A stretch of 64,000 bases of DNA from Candidatus Persebacteraceae bacterium Df01 (GTDB lineage: Bacteria > Pseudomonadota > Gammaproteobacteria > Tethybacterales > Persebacteraceae): positions 174,114 through 238,113 of the forward strand of contig JANQAO010000003.1 of NCBI GenBank assembly GCA_030386295.1, given 5' to 3'. The first letter of the stretch is position 1, and each line of letters opens with the position of its first letter. This document shows, one piece after another, positions 15,045-22,109 of the stretch. A program made the translations under genes and the position numbers. Under the pieces are notes generated by a model. It searched no databases and had not been told where the DNA came from. It was given only the letters and a program-made list of their open reading frames with translations.

Positions 15045-15500
15045 ATGACAATTAAGATAGACGATCGCGCGATTAAGAGCTATATCCGCGGGCTGAAAAA
15101 TATAATAACCGCCGACATGCTTGATACTATCGGACGCACAGTGCAGACGCGTGTCGTGCGAACATTTCTCAATGAGACCGATCCATACGGGCAGCGTTGG
15201 CAACCGCTCAAGCGGCCGCGGCGAAGACAAGGGCGAGCCAGCAGGACTGATAAGGTGCTGAGTGATACCGACACTCTGCGGCGTAGTATTAACTACGTCA
15301 TTAATGTCGCGCAGAAGAATGTTCGAATTGGTGCGGGTATGACCTATGTGCGACACCAGCATGGCACGCTGAGACGTAATCTCGTCGCTCGTCGCTTCAT
15401 GCCGATAATCAACAATACAGCAGCATTACCGGCTTCTTGGCAGCGGGCAATACAACAAGCAGCCGAGCGGTCATTAAAAAATAAAGTAATACCAAAATAA
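15045..15500 (+). CDS. Virion morphogenesis protein, Mu gpG-like
   Basis: This 151-residue protein matches the gpG/phage virion morphogenesis family: an N-terminal helix (IRGLKNIITADMLDTIGRTV), FLNETDPYGQRWQPL (family: DP-G--W--L), VLSDTDTLRRSI, and GAGMTYVRHQHGT. It probably acts in neck or tail completion. It ends late block 1; the next gene lies 152 bases on, after a regulatory gap. Confidence 0.85.
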   Translation: MTIKIDDRAIKSYIRGLKNIITADMLDTIGRTVQTRVVRTFLNETDPYGQRWQPLKRPRRRQGRASRTDKVLSDTDTLRRSINYVINVAQKNVRIGAGMTYVRHQHGTLRRNLVARRFMPIINNTAALPASWQRAIQQAAERSLKNKVIPK

Positions 15501-15610
15501 AACCACCAACAAAACCGTTGCAAGTGCGTTGCATTTTGCGCGCACCGCGATAAAAATCACTTTACGGGCGGTCGCGCTATCCACCACCCAAAAACACGAA
15601 ATAGACACCA

Positions 15611-15652
15611 CTACGTAGCGGAAAGCCGGTAAAGAAAAGGCAAAATACAACC
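15611..15652 (+). promoter_or_regulatory. Shared late-operon 5' element, copy 2
   Basis: CTACGTAGC starts 42 bases before ATG 15653, exactly as at 9491 before ATG 9533, with 28 of 42 positions identical. AAAAGG at 15635-15640 may serve as ribosome site. The 110 bases before it hold no gene; TTGCA is repeated near 15518 and 15530. Confidence 0.6.
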
Positions 15653-16624
15653 ATGGACGAATTGATATTTAGGAAAGAAATAATGCGCACCGGCACATTC
15701 AGTGATAGCGCTGGAGTAACGCATACATTTAATTCTGATTATCTGGATCAGATTCAAGCATCATACAACCCTGACGATCCAGCACCCGTTGTATTAGGGC
15801 ACCCAACAAACAATGATGCGCCCGCATTTGGCTGGGTGACGAAACTCAGTCGCACGGGCGATAGATTAGTAGCTACGATACGCGCGAATAGCGCTGAATT
15901 CATGGATTGGGTTCGTAATGGCCGCTACCCCAAGGTAAGCGTTAGCTTGCATCAGCGCGATAGCACATCTAATCCCACCCCGGGCAAACCTAACTTAAGA
16001 CACCTAGGCTTTTTGGGTGGAGCAAGTCCGGCAATACCCGGACTTGCTCCAGCTAACTTAAATGCTGAAGATGATTATATTACCGTCGATTTGACAGATA
16101 CAGAGACACCAATAAACACAGTGGTTGCCGATCAGTTCGCAGATCAGTTAGCCGTGATTAACGAGCGCAAAGCCGAGCTAGATTCTCAAGCGGCAGCACA
16201 GGCTGCACGCGAAGTCGAATTTGCGGCAAAACAAAACGAACTAGATGAGCGCGATACCGCCATTCGGGAAGCTGCGCGCAAAGAAGTCGTACATAAATGG
16301 ATCACAGAAGGCAAGCTGCCGCCCGCATTTGCAGACAAGGCACAAAAAATATATGCAGCCTTGCAAGAGCCGCAATCAGCTGACTTCTGCGAAGGATTAG
16401 CGGCAGACAATTTCGTTGCATTGATGGACGGGATGTCGAAGACAGGATTATTTTCGGTGCTGGAAGATACCCCCCCAGCACCACGGATGAGTGCTGACAC
16501 TGCCGGCAAACTCATAGCTAATTATGCAGCAGAAAACAACCTATCACTAAGCGAGGCGCAGCAGCAACTCGCATCAGAAAGAAAAATACCAGGAAAAATA
16601 CCAGGAGACATGACACATGAGTAA
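15653..16624 (+). CDS. Phage protease/scaffold protein, Mu gpI-like
   Basis: This 323-residue protein has an N-terminal protease region of the type EIMRTGTFSDSAGVTHTF, then SYNPDDPAPVVLGHP and DAPAFGWVTKL, found in capsid maturation proteases of transposable siphophages. Residues about 165-215 are a long coiled coil (QAAREVEFAAKQNELDERD), typical of the fused scaffold part. It shapes and matures the prohead. It overlaps the cement gene by eight bases. A perfect 14-base inverted repeat lies within it at 16018-16051. Confidence 0.85.
   Translation: MDELIFRKEIMRTGTFSDSAGVTHTFNSDYLDQIQASYNPDDPAPVVLGHPTNNDAPAFGWVTKLSRTGDRLVATIRANSAEFMDWVRNGRYPKVSVSLHQRDSTSNPTPGKPNLRHLGFLGGASPAIPGLAPANLNAEDDYITVDLTDTETPINTVVADQFADQLAVINERKAELDSQAAAQAAREVEFAAKQNELDERDTAIREAARKEVVHKWITEGKLPPAFADKAQKIYAALQEPQSADFCEGLAADNFVALMDGMSKTGLFSVLEDTPPAPRMSADTAGKLIANYAAENNLSLSEAQQQLASERKIPGKIPGDMTHE
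16018..16051. repeat. Perfect 14-base inverted repeat inside protease gene
   Basis: TGGAGCAAGTCCGG (16018-16031) is exactly complemented by CCGGACTTGCTCCA (16038-16051) with the 6-base loop CAATAC. No T-run follows on the coding strand. It falls at the change from protease domain to linker. Confidence 0.9.
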
Positions 16625-16970
16625 TCAAATATTAACCACATCACTAGAGGCGGCAGCGGACCTACCGGGTTGCTGCATTGTGCGGCCGACCGCCGACGGC
16701 ATTGTAAATCTAGCGACAGCCGGCAGTCATCTAAGCATCGGAATTACAGATAAGCGTGGTGGCAATAGCGGCGAACAAGTCGGCGTTATAGTCAGCGGCA
16801 TCGCGGAAGTAGAGGCATCAGCAACTATCGTACGCGGTGCGGCAATCACAGCGGCAGCCGACGGCAAGGGCGCGACAGCAGCCAGCGGTAATCGCGCTAT
16901 TGGTGTCGCACTGGAATCAGCATCAGCGGGCGAGACCGTGCGCGTGCTAATCGGCATACACACCGCTTAA
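16617..16970 (+). CDS. Capsid cement/decoration protein (DUF2190-like)
   Basis: This 117-residue protein is Gly/Ala/Val rich, with the small beta-barrel rhythm of capsid decoration proteins: LTTSLEAAADLPGCCIVRPT, SIGITDKRGGNSGEQVGVIV, RAIGVALESASAGETVRVLI. It lies between protease and major capsid protein, the usual place. It probably stabilises the expanded shell. A strong AAGGAGG follows its stop and serves the capsid gene. Confidence 0.78.
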   Translation: MSNQILTTSLEAAADLPGCCIVRPTADGIVNLATAGSHLSIGITDKRGGNSGEQVGVIVSGIAEVEASATIVRGAAITAAADGKGATAASGNRAIGVALESASAGETVRVLIGIHTA

Positions 16971-16982
16971 GGAGGATAAAAA

Positions 16983-17933
16983 ATGACAACACAAGCACAC
17001 CAACAGGATAATAGATTATCTCAATTAGCGATTGCGTATAGCAATATGCCCAATTCATTCATTGCCGAACAAGTGGCAATGAGAACGCCGGCAAACAAAT
17101 ACGGTCAATACCAAAAGTTTAGTGATGGTTCGTTTTTTCAGGCGGTCGAAACTAGGATGGCCTATGGTGCTCGCGCCCAAGAAATAGTGACGGCATCATC
17201 GCTAGAGGCGTTCTCATTAGATAGCCATGGAGTTGACGCGTTCATAGACCGCGCAGAAAATCGCCATGTCAGCGCGGATAGAGAGAGAATGAATCTCCTA
17301 GAAGACGCCGCGCTACAATCGGTACTCGCAACGATGAGGATCAACCACGAAGTAGAAGTTCGTGATGTCGTATTCGACACCACGAACTATGCATCAGCGT
17401 TGCAGTTCGCACTAGCCGGCGGTGATCAATTCGATAATGACGCGTCTGATCCAATTAAGACCATCACCAACGCAATTAAAGAGGCCATCGCCCGACCTAA
17501 TGTTGCAGTGTGCGGTATGAATGTAGCGCACGCGCTACGATCAAACCCTAATATTAATAAGGCAGTACACCGGACAAATGGAGATGCCGGCTACCAATCA
17601 CTGGATTCGATAGCCATGGTGTTGGGCCTAGATAAGATTATTGTCGGCGAAGCATGGGCAGCGACCAGCGATAATACAGCACCAACAAGCAGAATATGGG
17701 ACAGTGCTGATACGCTCGCATTGGTTCGCGTGGGCGTGCCGACTGATTTGCGTTGTGCCAATGCTGCGGCTTTCGCGGTGACGGCGACAGAACACGGCGG
17801 GATGATCGTGCGCAAGTGGAACGAAGATAATCGCGGACCAGAAGGTGGTACTGTTATCCGGCCGGTTGACTGTCGGAAGGTGATCCACCTAAGCGAGATT
17901 TCTGGTGCGATCATAACTAACTGTCTGACTTAA
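16983..17933 (+). CDS. Major capsid protein
   Basis: This 316-residue protein has the length and place expected of the major head subunit (Mu gpT/B3 type). It opens with RLSQLAIAYSNMPNSFIAEQ, has an E-loop-like segment (KFSDGSFFQAVETRMAYGAR), a long spine-helix region (RERMNLLEDAALQSVLATMR), and a C-terminal beta part (LALVRVGVPTDLRCANA). The very strong ribosome site AAGGAGG nine bases before ATG 16983 fits the most abundant virion protein. Confidence 0.85.
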   Translation: MTTQAHQQDNRLSQLAIAYSNMPNSFIAEQVAMRTPANKYGQYQKFSDGSFFQAVETRMAYGARAQEIVTASSLEAFSLDSHGVDAFIDRAENRHVSADRERMNLLEDAALQSVLATMRINHEVEVRDVVFDTTNYASALQFALAGGDQFDNDASDPIKTITNAIKEAIARPNVAVCGMNVAHALRSNPNINKAVHRTNGDAGYQSLDSIAMVLGLDKIIVGEAWAATSDNTAPTSRIWDSADTLALVRVGVPTDLRCANAAAFAVTATEHGGMIVRKWNEDNRGPEGGTVIRPVDCRKVIHLSEISGAIITNCLT

Positions 17934-17935
17934 TA

Positions 17936-18373
17936 GTGACGTATGCGTCGTTAGCCGATCTGACCGACCGGTATGGTGAGGCGGAGCTTATCCGCCTTAC
18001 CGACATTGAGGCCGTACGCAATAACGCCATCAATGAGACCGCAGTGACATCAGCGCTCACTGACGCATCCAACGAAATCAACGAATATGTAGGGCTGCGT
18101 AACCCAGCGCCACCAGCACTCATCACCATAGAATGCCGGATTGCTTATTATCTGCTCCAGCGGAATCTGCCGAATGAGGCAGCGCGGCTTGGGTACGAAG
18201 ACGCCATCCGTAGACTTAAAGACATTAGTGCGGGGCGGGCTGTATTGCCGCTGGCTGATGCCGAAGCAACAGCAGCAGAAACAGCAGCTGACAGCGAAGC
18301 AATTCCACTCGATGCGCGGAACGGTAGCGATAGCCTCGGCACATTCAACGATAGCGCAATGCGGGGATATTAA
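17936..18373 (+). CDS. Neck/head-completion protein, Mu gp36-like (DUF1320)
   Basis: This 145-residue protein starts at GTG 17936 (VTYASLADLTDRYGEAELIR), the conserved opening of DUF1320. It continues with ALTDASNEINEYVGLR and IAYYLLQRNLPNEAARLGYEDAIRRL. Structures of relatives place this fold at the head-tail connector. Two further stops follow the capsid TAA just before it. The stop overlaps the next ATG (TAATG). Confidence 0.85.
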   Translation: MTYASLADLTDRYGEAELIRLTDIEAVRNNAINETAVTSALTDASNEINEYVGLRNPAPPALITIECRIAYYLLQRNLPNEAARLGYEDAIRRLKDISAGRAVLPLADAEATAAETAADSEAIPLDARNGSDSLGTFNDSAMRGY

Positions 18374-18813
18374 TGGGAGCACTATCTATCATTCCGAGTA
18401 TTGCCGCAGTCGCCGCGCGATTACAAAGCCATGCCAGCACATCAGGCTATGATATTCGTGTTGGCATTGATCAGTTGTATGCTCCACTGCAAAAAGGCAT
18501 TGTGGTCATTAATGGCGAGACGAGTGCGGATGCACCAGCAACAATTGGTAACTATATTCAGACTGTACGCGTACAAGTTGCGTGTGTGATTATCGCGCCG
18601 AGCCACACCATACAAGGTGAAACTATAACCGAACTAGAGCGTGTGGCGGCTGATGTCCGTGAGGCACTGATTGGACACGTCCTAGATAACGCATTTACTG
18701 AGGTGATCTATGTTGGCGGCGGACGCCCGGAGACACCGATTGACAGCTTACCGTTTTCTATCACGCAAGAATTGTTTGGTTATACAGCCGAACTAAGGAG
18801 AATAAATGACTAA
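18373..18813 (+). CDS. Tail terminator/completion protein (Mu gp37-like)
   Basis: This 146-residue protein comes directly after the gp36-like gene. The layout (IIPSIAAVAARLQSHASTS, a strand-rich middle QTVRVQVACVII, a helix ELERVAADVREALIGHVL and a strand AFTEVIYVGGG) matches the alpha-beta fold of tail terminator proteins, including the gp37/DUF1834 family. It would cap the tail tube at the head-proximal end. The family call rests on pattern and order. Confidence 0.65.
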   Translation: MGALSIIPSIAAVAARLQSHASTSGYDIRVGIDQLYAPLQKGIVVINGETSADAPATIGNYIQTVRVQVACVIIAPSHTIQGETITELERVAADVREALIGHVLDNAFTEVIYVGGGRPETPIDSLPFSITQELFGYTAELRRIND

Positions 18814-19015
18814 CAAAAATAAAAAAATAAGACATTGGGCACAAACCAATATCTTTTGGGACGGAGCATTAATTAAAAAAGGCGAAGAAATCCCAGAAAA
18901 CAAAACCAAAAGCAAAGACTTTGAGCGACTGATAAAAGGCAAGAGTATCTGGTCGGATAAGGTGGCGGAAGAAAAAAAACCAGCAAGTAAACCTAGTATA
19001 GCTAGCGGAGTATAA
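18806..19015 (+). CDS. Small basic phage protein (Mu gp38 position)
   Basis: This is a 69-residue, Lys-rich protein. The N-terminal half (HWAQTNIFWDGALIKKGEEI) looks like a small beta hairpin, and the tail is low complexity (EEKKPASKPS). Mu-like phages often have a tiny gene here (gp38, DUF2635). No function is known. The ATG at 18806 lies inside the end of the terminator gene, and AAGGAG precedes it. Confidence 0.55.
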   Translation: MTNKNKKIRHWAQTNIFWDGALIKKGEEIPENKTKSKDFERLIKGKSIWSDKVAEEKKPASKPSIASGV

Positions 19016-19017
19016 CG

Positions 19018-19962
19018 ATGTTAAAATCCAACAATAGTATTATCCTCGCCAAGGTCGAGACGACATCAGGGACGGATGCTATCCCTACAGGCGCAGCGAA
19101 TGCAATACAAGTAAGCAATATAGAGCACACGCCCATTGCCAGTGATACGGTTGATTTGCCGCGGAATACGGGATACTTCGGGCACGGGCCGCAACTATTA
19201 ATTAATAAACGCGTGACTATTGCGTTTGACGTGGAGGTATCCGCAGCGGGTGCAGCCGATACGGTACCAGCATGGGCACCGTTATTGCGTGGGTGTTTGT
19301 TTAACGAGACCGTTACTGTCGGCACATCGGTGTCATGGTCGCCTATCACCAACAACGCCGAAACACTGACGATATATGTATATAGAGATGGCGTTGTGCA
19401 GAAGCTAGTCGGCTGTCAAGGAACATTTACGCTGACATTATCTGCGGGTGGTGCTCCATCATTCAGATACACATTCACTGGTTCTTATGCTGGGCCGAGT
19501 GACGAAGCCAATCCAACAGCAGCGCTATCGGCATTCCGTACGCCGCTTGCTGTTGATTTCACTAATGCAACATTAGCGATACACGGTTACGATGTTGTAT
19601 GTAATGAATTTAGTATTGACATAGCCAATGCGGTGACATCTACCGACATTATCGGCAGCAATGACATTGTTATTAGCGAGCGAGCGCCGGTGGGCTCGGC
19701 AACAATAGACTATACCACCGTAGCGGATAAGAATTGGATTGATATTGCACGAGCGGCGACTGGTGGACCACTGGCATTTGTTTTAGGTGAGTCGGACGGT
19801 TCGGGTGGGCGCACTGCCGGCACAATATTCAAAGTTGATTGCCCCAATATCAGCCTCGGCGCACCGACATTCGGTGACCGCGATGGTATCTTGACGGCAA
19901 CTATTCCGTTGCGGTTAGTGCCAGATGCCGGCAATGACGAAATCATAATCACAACACAATAA
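19018..19962 (+). CDS. Tail tube protein, siphovirus type
   Basis: This 314-residue beta-rich protein has LKSNNSIILAKVETTSGTDA at the start and repeated strands such as VTIAFDVEVSAAG and GTFTLTLSAGGAPSFRYTF, typical of tail tube subunits with an Ig-like extra domain in B3/D3112-like phages. The position before the frameshifted chaperone pair and tape measure supports it. With no sheath gene nearby, it argues for a flexible non-contractile tail. Confidence 0.78.
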   Translation: MLKSNNSIILAKVETTSGTDAIPTGAANAIQVSNIEHTPIASDTVDLPRNTGYFGHGPQLLINKRVTIAFDVEVSAAGAADTVPAWAPLLRGCLFNETVTVGTSVSWSPITNNAETLTIYVYRDGVVQKLVGCQGTFTLTLSAGGAPSFRYTFTGSYAGPSDEANPTAALSAFRTPLAVDFTNATLAIHGYDVVCNEFSIDIANAVTSTDIIGSNDIVISERAPVGSATIDYTTVADKNWIDIARAATGGPLAFVLGESDGSGGRTAGTIFKVDCPNISLGAPTFGDRDGILTATIPLRLVPDAGNDEIIITTQ

Positions 19963-20225
19963 TGACAATACGCACCTCAGCAACGGTAACACTAACAGGT
20001 TCATGGACAAACCTCGGTGCTGGTCCTATATTTGGGAACACCAACGGGCACAATAAGGGATTCCTAGAGCTTGGGTATAGCGACGGTTCTACGGCACCAA
20101 CAGTGGGGATTCCGGTGGGGGATGATTTTGCCGTCGTGTCATCACGCACAGAGAATACATGGCTGCGCACAACTACTGGGGCAAGTATTGAGTTTCGTTA
20201 CTATGCATATGAGAATACGCAGTAA
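19962..20225 (+). CDS. Small structural-looking phage protein
   Basis: This 87-residue beta-rich, Thr/Gly-rich protein begins TIRTSATVTLTGSWTNLGAG. It has no named family that I recognise. It is coupled by TAATG to the tail tube gene, and its own end overlaps the next start, so it is part of the tail transcription unit. It may be a tail decoration or tube-associated domain. Confidence 0.5.
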   Translation: MTIRTSATVTLTGSWTNLGAGPIFGNTNGHNKGFLELGYSDGSTAPTVGIPVGDDFAVVSSRTENTWLRTTTGASIEFRYYAYENTQ

Positions 20226-20829
20226 GCGATTTGATTATTGGGTGGGATATTATCCGCGTCACAATAACGTATGCCGTATTCACGTTGGTTTTGGCGGTGG
20301 TGGCAGTAGCGGCGGCAGCGGACAGACTGCCGAACAAGTAAACTCAGCTATTACGGAGGCCCTGGCGCAAATACCGCAGCCGATGTTGCCGAATGCCGTC
20401 TCTGCTTCGGGCCCAGCCAAGCGGGGCTTGGGCGGCACAGGCACGTCAGTATTTCTGACTTTTCCGCCAGATCAATCTACAAGCAGCGATGCTGCCATAA
20501 CTGGCACAGGCGATGAAGTAACCAATAACCCAGCAGGGGCTTACTCTATCAGGCTGAACGCTTTTCTCGATGAGCGCAACTCAAGCGGTAATCCAAGAAA
20601 AAATATTGAGACTAGACTATATAAAACCACCACACGCCTCTCTGAATATGATAGTCAATCGTGTTACCTTCGGGTAGTAGCTATTGATGGTCGCCTAGGC
20701 GCAAATTATCAAATAAATCTTGATGCTGGTGACACAATAAAATTTCAAGCCTATGTAATCCAGGCGCAAACATCAACCAATGTAAATCTTAAACAAAGGT
20801 ATTTACGGGTTGATAGATTTGCCTTGTGA
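20209..20829 (+). CDS. Virion-associated protein with Gly-rich linker (hypothetical)
   Basis: This is a 206-residue protein from ATG 20209 (ATG 20203 also possible). A short N-terminal part is followed by the linker GGGGSSGGSGQT, a helix (AEQVNSAITEALAQIPQP) and a beta-rich domain of about 140 residues (NAFLDERNSSG; VVAIDGRLGANYQINLDAGD). The linker and jelly-roll-like end suggest a surface fibre or decoration. No family is recognised. Base composition resembles its neighbours. Confidence 0.5.
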   Translation: MRIRSKRFDYWVGYYPRHNNVCRIHVGFGGGGSSGGSGQTAEQVNSAITEALAQIPQPMLPNAVSASGPAKRGLGGTGTSVFLTFPPDQSTSSDAAITGTGDEVTNNPAGAYSIRLNAFLDERNSSGNPRKNIETRLYKTTTRLSEYDSQSCYLRVVAIDGRLGANYQINLDAGDTIKFQAYVIQAQTSTNVNLKQRYLRVDRFAL

Positions 20830-20848
20830 TGAAAAAATTAAACGAATA

Positions 20849-21331
20849 ATGATAATAGAGCTAGTTAGGTTCTATACGGATGGTTCCTGCACCGCGGGGG
20901 CGCTATATTGTCAAGATAAGCAGCTGTGTTATGTGCTCGAAGACAGAATGCGCAATAAAAAAATAAATGATATTACTGCCATACCAATCGGGGAATATCC
21001 CATTACCCTACACACGGCGGGGGGATTTCATGAACGATATAAAAAAAAATATCCCGAACACAAAGGCATGTTGCTGCTCAACAACATCCCTAATTTTAAG
21101 TGGGTACTAATCCACATCGGCAACACAATAGATGATACCAGCGGCTGCCTACTCGTCGGCAATGAATTACGCCTAGGCGAAAAAACAAACTGTAGAGTAG
21201 TACACAGCACAGTGGCCTATCGTGCTATTTATCCTCATCTTGCCGCTGCGGCGGCTTCTGAAGAAGGGCTGACAATAAAAGTAATAAATGGCTGTCCATT
21301 TGATTTTGGCGGCATTCCGGCCGCCGCATAA
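20849..21331 (+). CDS. DUF5675-like protein
   Basis: This is a 160-residue protein from ATG 20849. IIELVRFYTDGSCTAGALYC, LCYVLEDRMRNKK, TAIPIGEYPITL and WVLIHIGNTIDDTSGCLLVG fit DUF5675, a family common in phages whose members keep a His in an H-GN context and a Cys near it. That active-site-like pair suggests an enzyme, possibly acting on cell wall. No other endolysin candidate is visible, so this could fill that role; that is inference. Confidence 0.65.
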   Translation: MIIELVRFYTDGSCTAGALYCQDKQLCYVLEDRMRNKKINDITAIPIGEYPITLHTAGGFHERYKKKYPEHKGMLLLNNIPNFKWVLIHIGNTIDDTSGCLLVGNELRLGEKTNCRVVHSTVAYRAIYPHLAAAAASEEGLTIKVINGCPFDFGGIPAAA

Positions 21332-21342
21332 CAGGAGCAAAA

Positions 21343-21747
21343 ATGATACTCATTCAAAAAGATTTACAGGTCAGTTGGCCGGTTACCGTAAGCGTTGCCG
21401 CTGATGGCGGTGTGGTGACTGAACACGTTACTACGATGATATTGCGCGCGCTAAATAAAAAATCCCGAAACAAAATGCACCAAACACTGGATGAATCACG
21501 AGCATTAACTATTCGCTCATCGGCACAAGCAAAACAAAAAATAGAGGACGTGCTAGACCAAATATGCGTGGATAATGTATTGGGGTGGGATGATGTGCAG
21601 GACGCAGATGGGAAAAAAATATCCTTCAGCGAAAAAAACTTACTGGCGGCTATGGATGCCATGCCGGCGCTACGTGATGCTATTGTTCAATCGCTGGCAG
21701 ACATAACGCTGGGAAAGCCCGCCGCCAGCACCTCAGACAATATATAG
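21343..21747 (+). CDS. Tail assembly chaperone (lambda gpG analogue)
   Basis: This 134-residue protein has AGGAG before ATG 21343. It lies directly upstream of the tape measure with a second short gene between, the standard place of the tail assembly chaperone. A heptamer G GGA AAG at 21711-21717, in the correct reading phase, allows a -1 slip into the frame of the next gene. The normal product ends LGKPAASTSDNI. Such proteins bind the tape measure while the tube assembles and are absent from the virion. Confidence 0.75.
   Translation: MILIQKDLQVSWPVTVSVAADGGVVTEHVTTMILRALNKKSRNKMHQTLDESRALTIRSSAQAKQKIEDVLDQICVDNVLGWDDVQDADGKKISFSEKNLLAAMDAMPALRDAIVQSLADITLGKPAASTSDNI
21711..21717 (+). promoter_or_regulatory. 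Programmed -1 frameshift site GGGAAAG
   Basis: The zero frame reads CTG GGA AAG CCC, so the heptamer has the X XXY YYZ form. The -1 frame is open into the next gene. The same heptamer is used by lambda G/GT. The stop of the upstream frame is 28 bases further on. Confidence 0.75.
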
Positions 21748-22109
21748 AGTGGGCAGATGGCGAGATGAAAGCCAAAAGCGAAAACGGCAAGAAAAATCTC
21801 GCCGCCGCCGCCGCCGCATTTGGCTTAGCGATGGCAGCAGAACCTCCCCCACAAAAATCATTCAAGCTGTGGCGCGGCGTGGTGCGCAGTGTATCGATAT
21901 TTAATCAACTGCCCGATTCGGTGTGGCGGCATTACTTCCCGCCGATGGGCGGTAACGTGCTATTGCTGGGGCTTGATTGGGCGGCGGTTGCGGCGTTGTT
22001 GTCGTTGCGTTGTCCGCGCATTGCGGGGACAAAAATGACAACACTATTAGATGACCTGACAGCAATGGAAGCGGTGACCGTCAGCATCCGCAACAGAGTA
22101 AGAAAATGA
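21717..22109 (+). CDS. Frameshift extension of tail chaperone (lambda T analogue)
   Basis: Reading in the -1 frame from the slip at GGGAAAG continues ARRQHLRQYIEWADGEMK and on to 22109 without a stop, adding about 130 residues. A free start at ATG 21765 exists but has no ribosome site (GCAGATGGCGAG precedes it), so the fusion is the likelier product. The extension has an Ala-rich stretch (NLAAAAAAFGLAMAA) and a hydrophobic C-terminal half. It would bind the tail tube, as the T domain does in lambda. Confidence 0.72.
   Translation, partial: ARRQHLRQYIEWADGEMKAKSENGKKNLAAAAAAFGLAMAAEPPPQKSFKLWRGVVRSVSIFNQLPDSVWRHYFPPMGGNVLLLGLDWAAVAALLSLRCPRIAGTKMTTLLDDLTAMEAVTVSIRNRVRK

Noticed and set aside
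14841-15362. Long open frames on the opposite strand within phage late genes (for example 14841-15362, 12289-12990)
   Set aside because: They lie fully under well-supported genes, have no ribosome sites and show no domain-like sequence.
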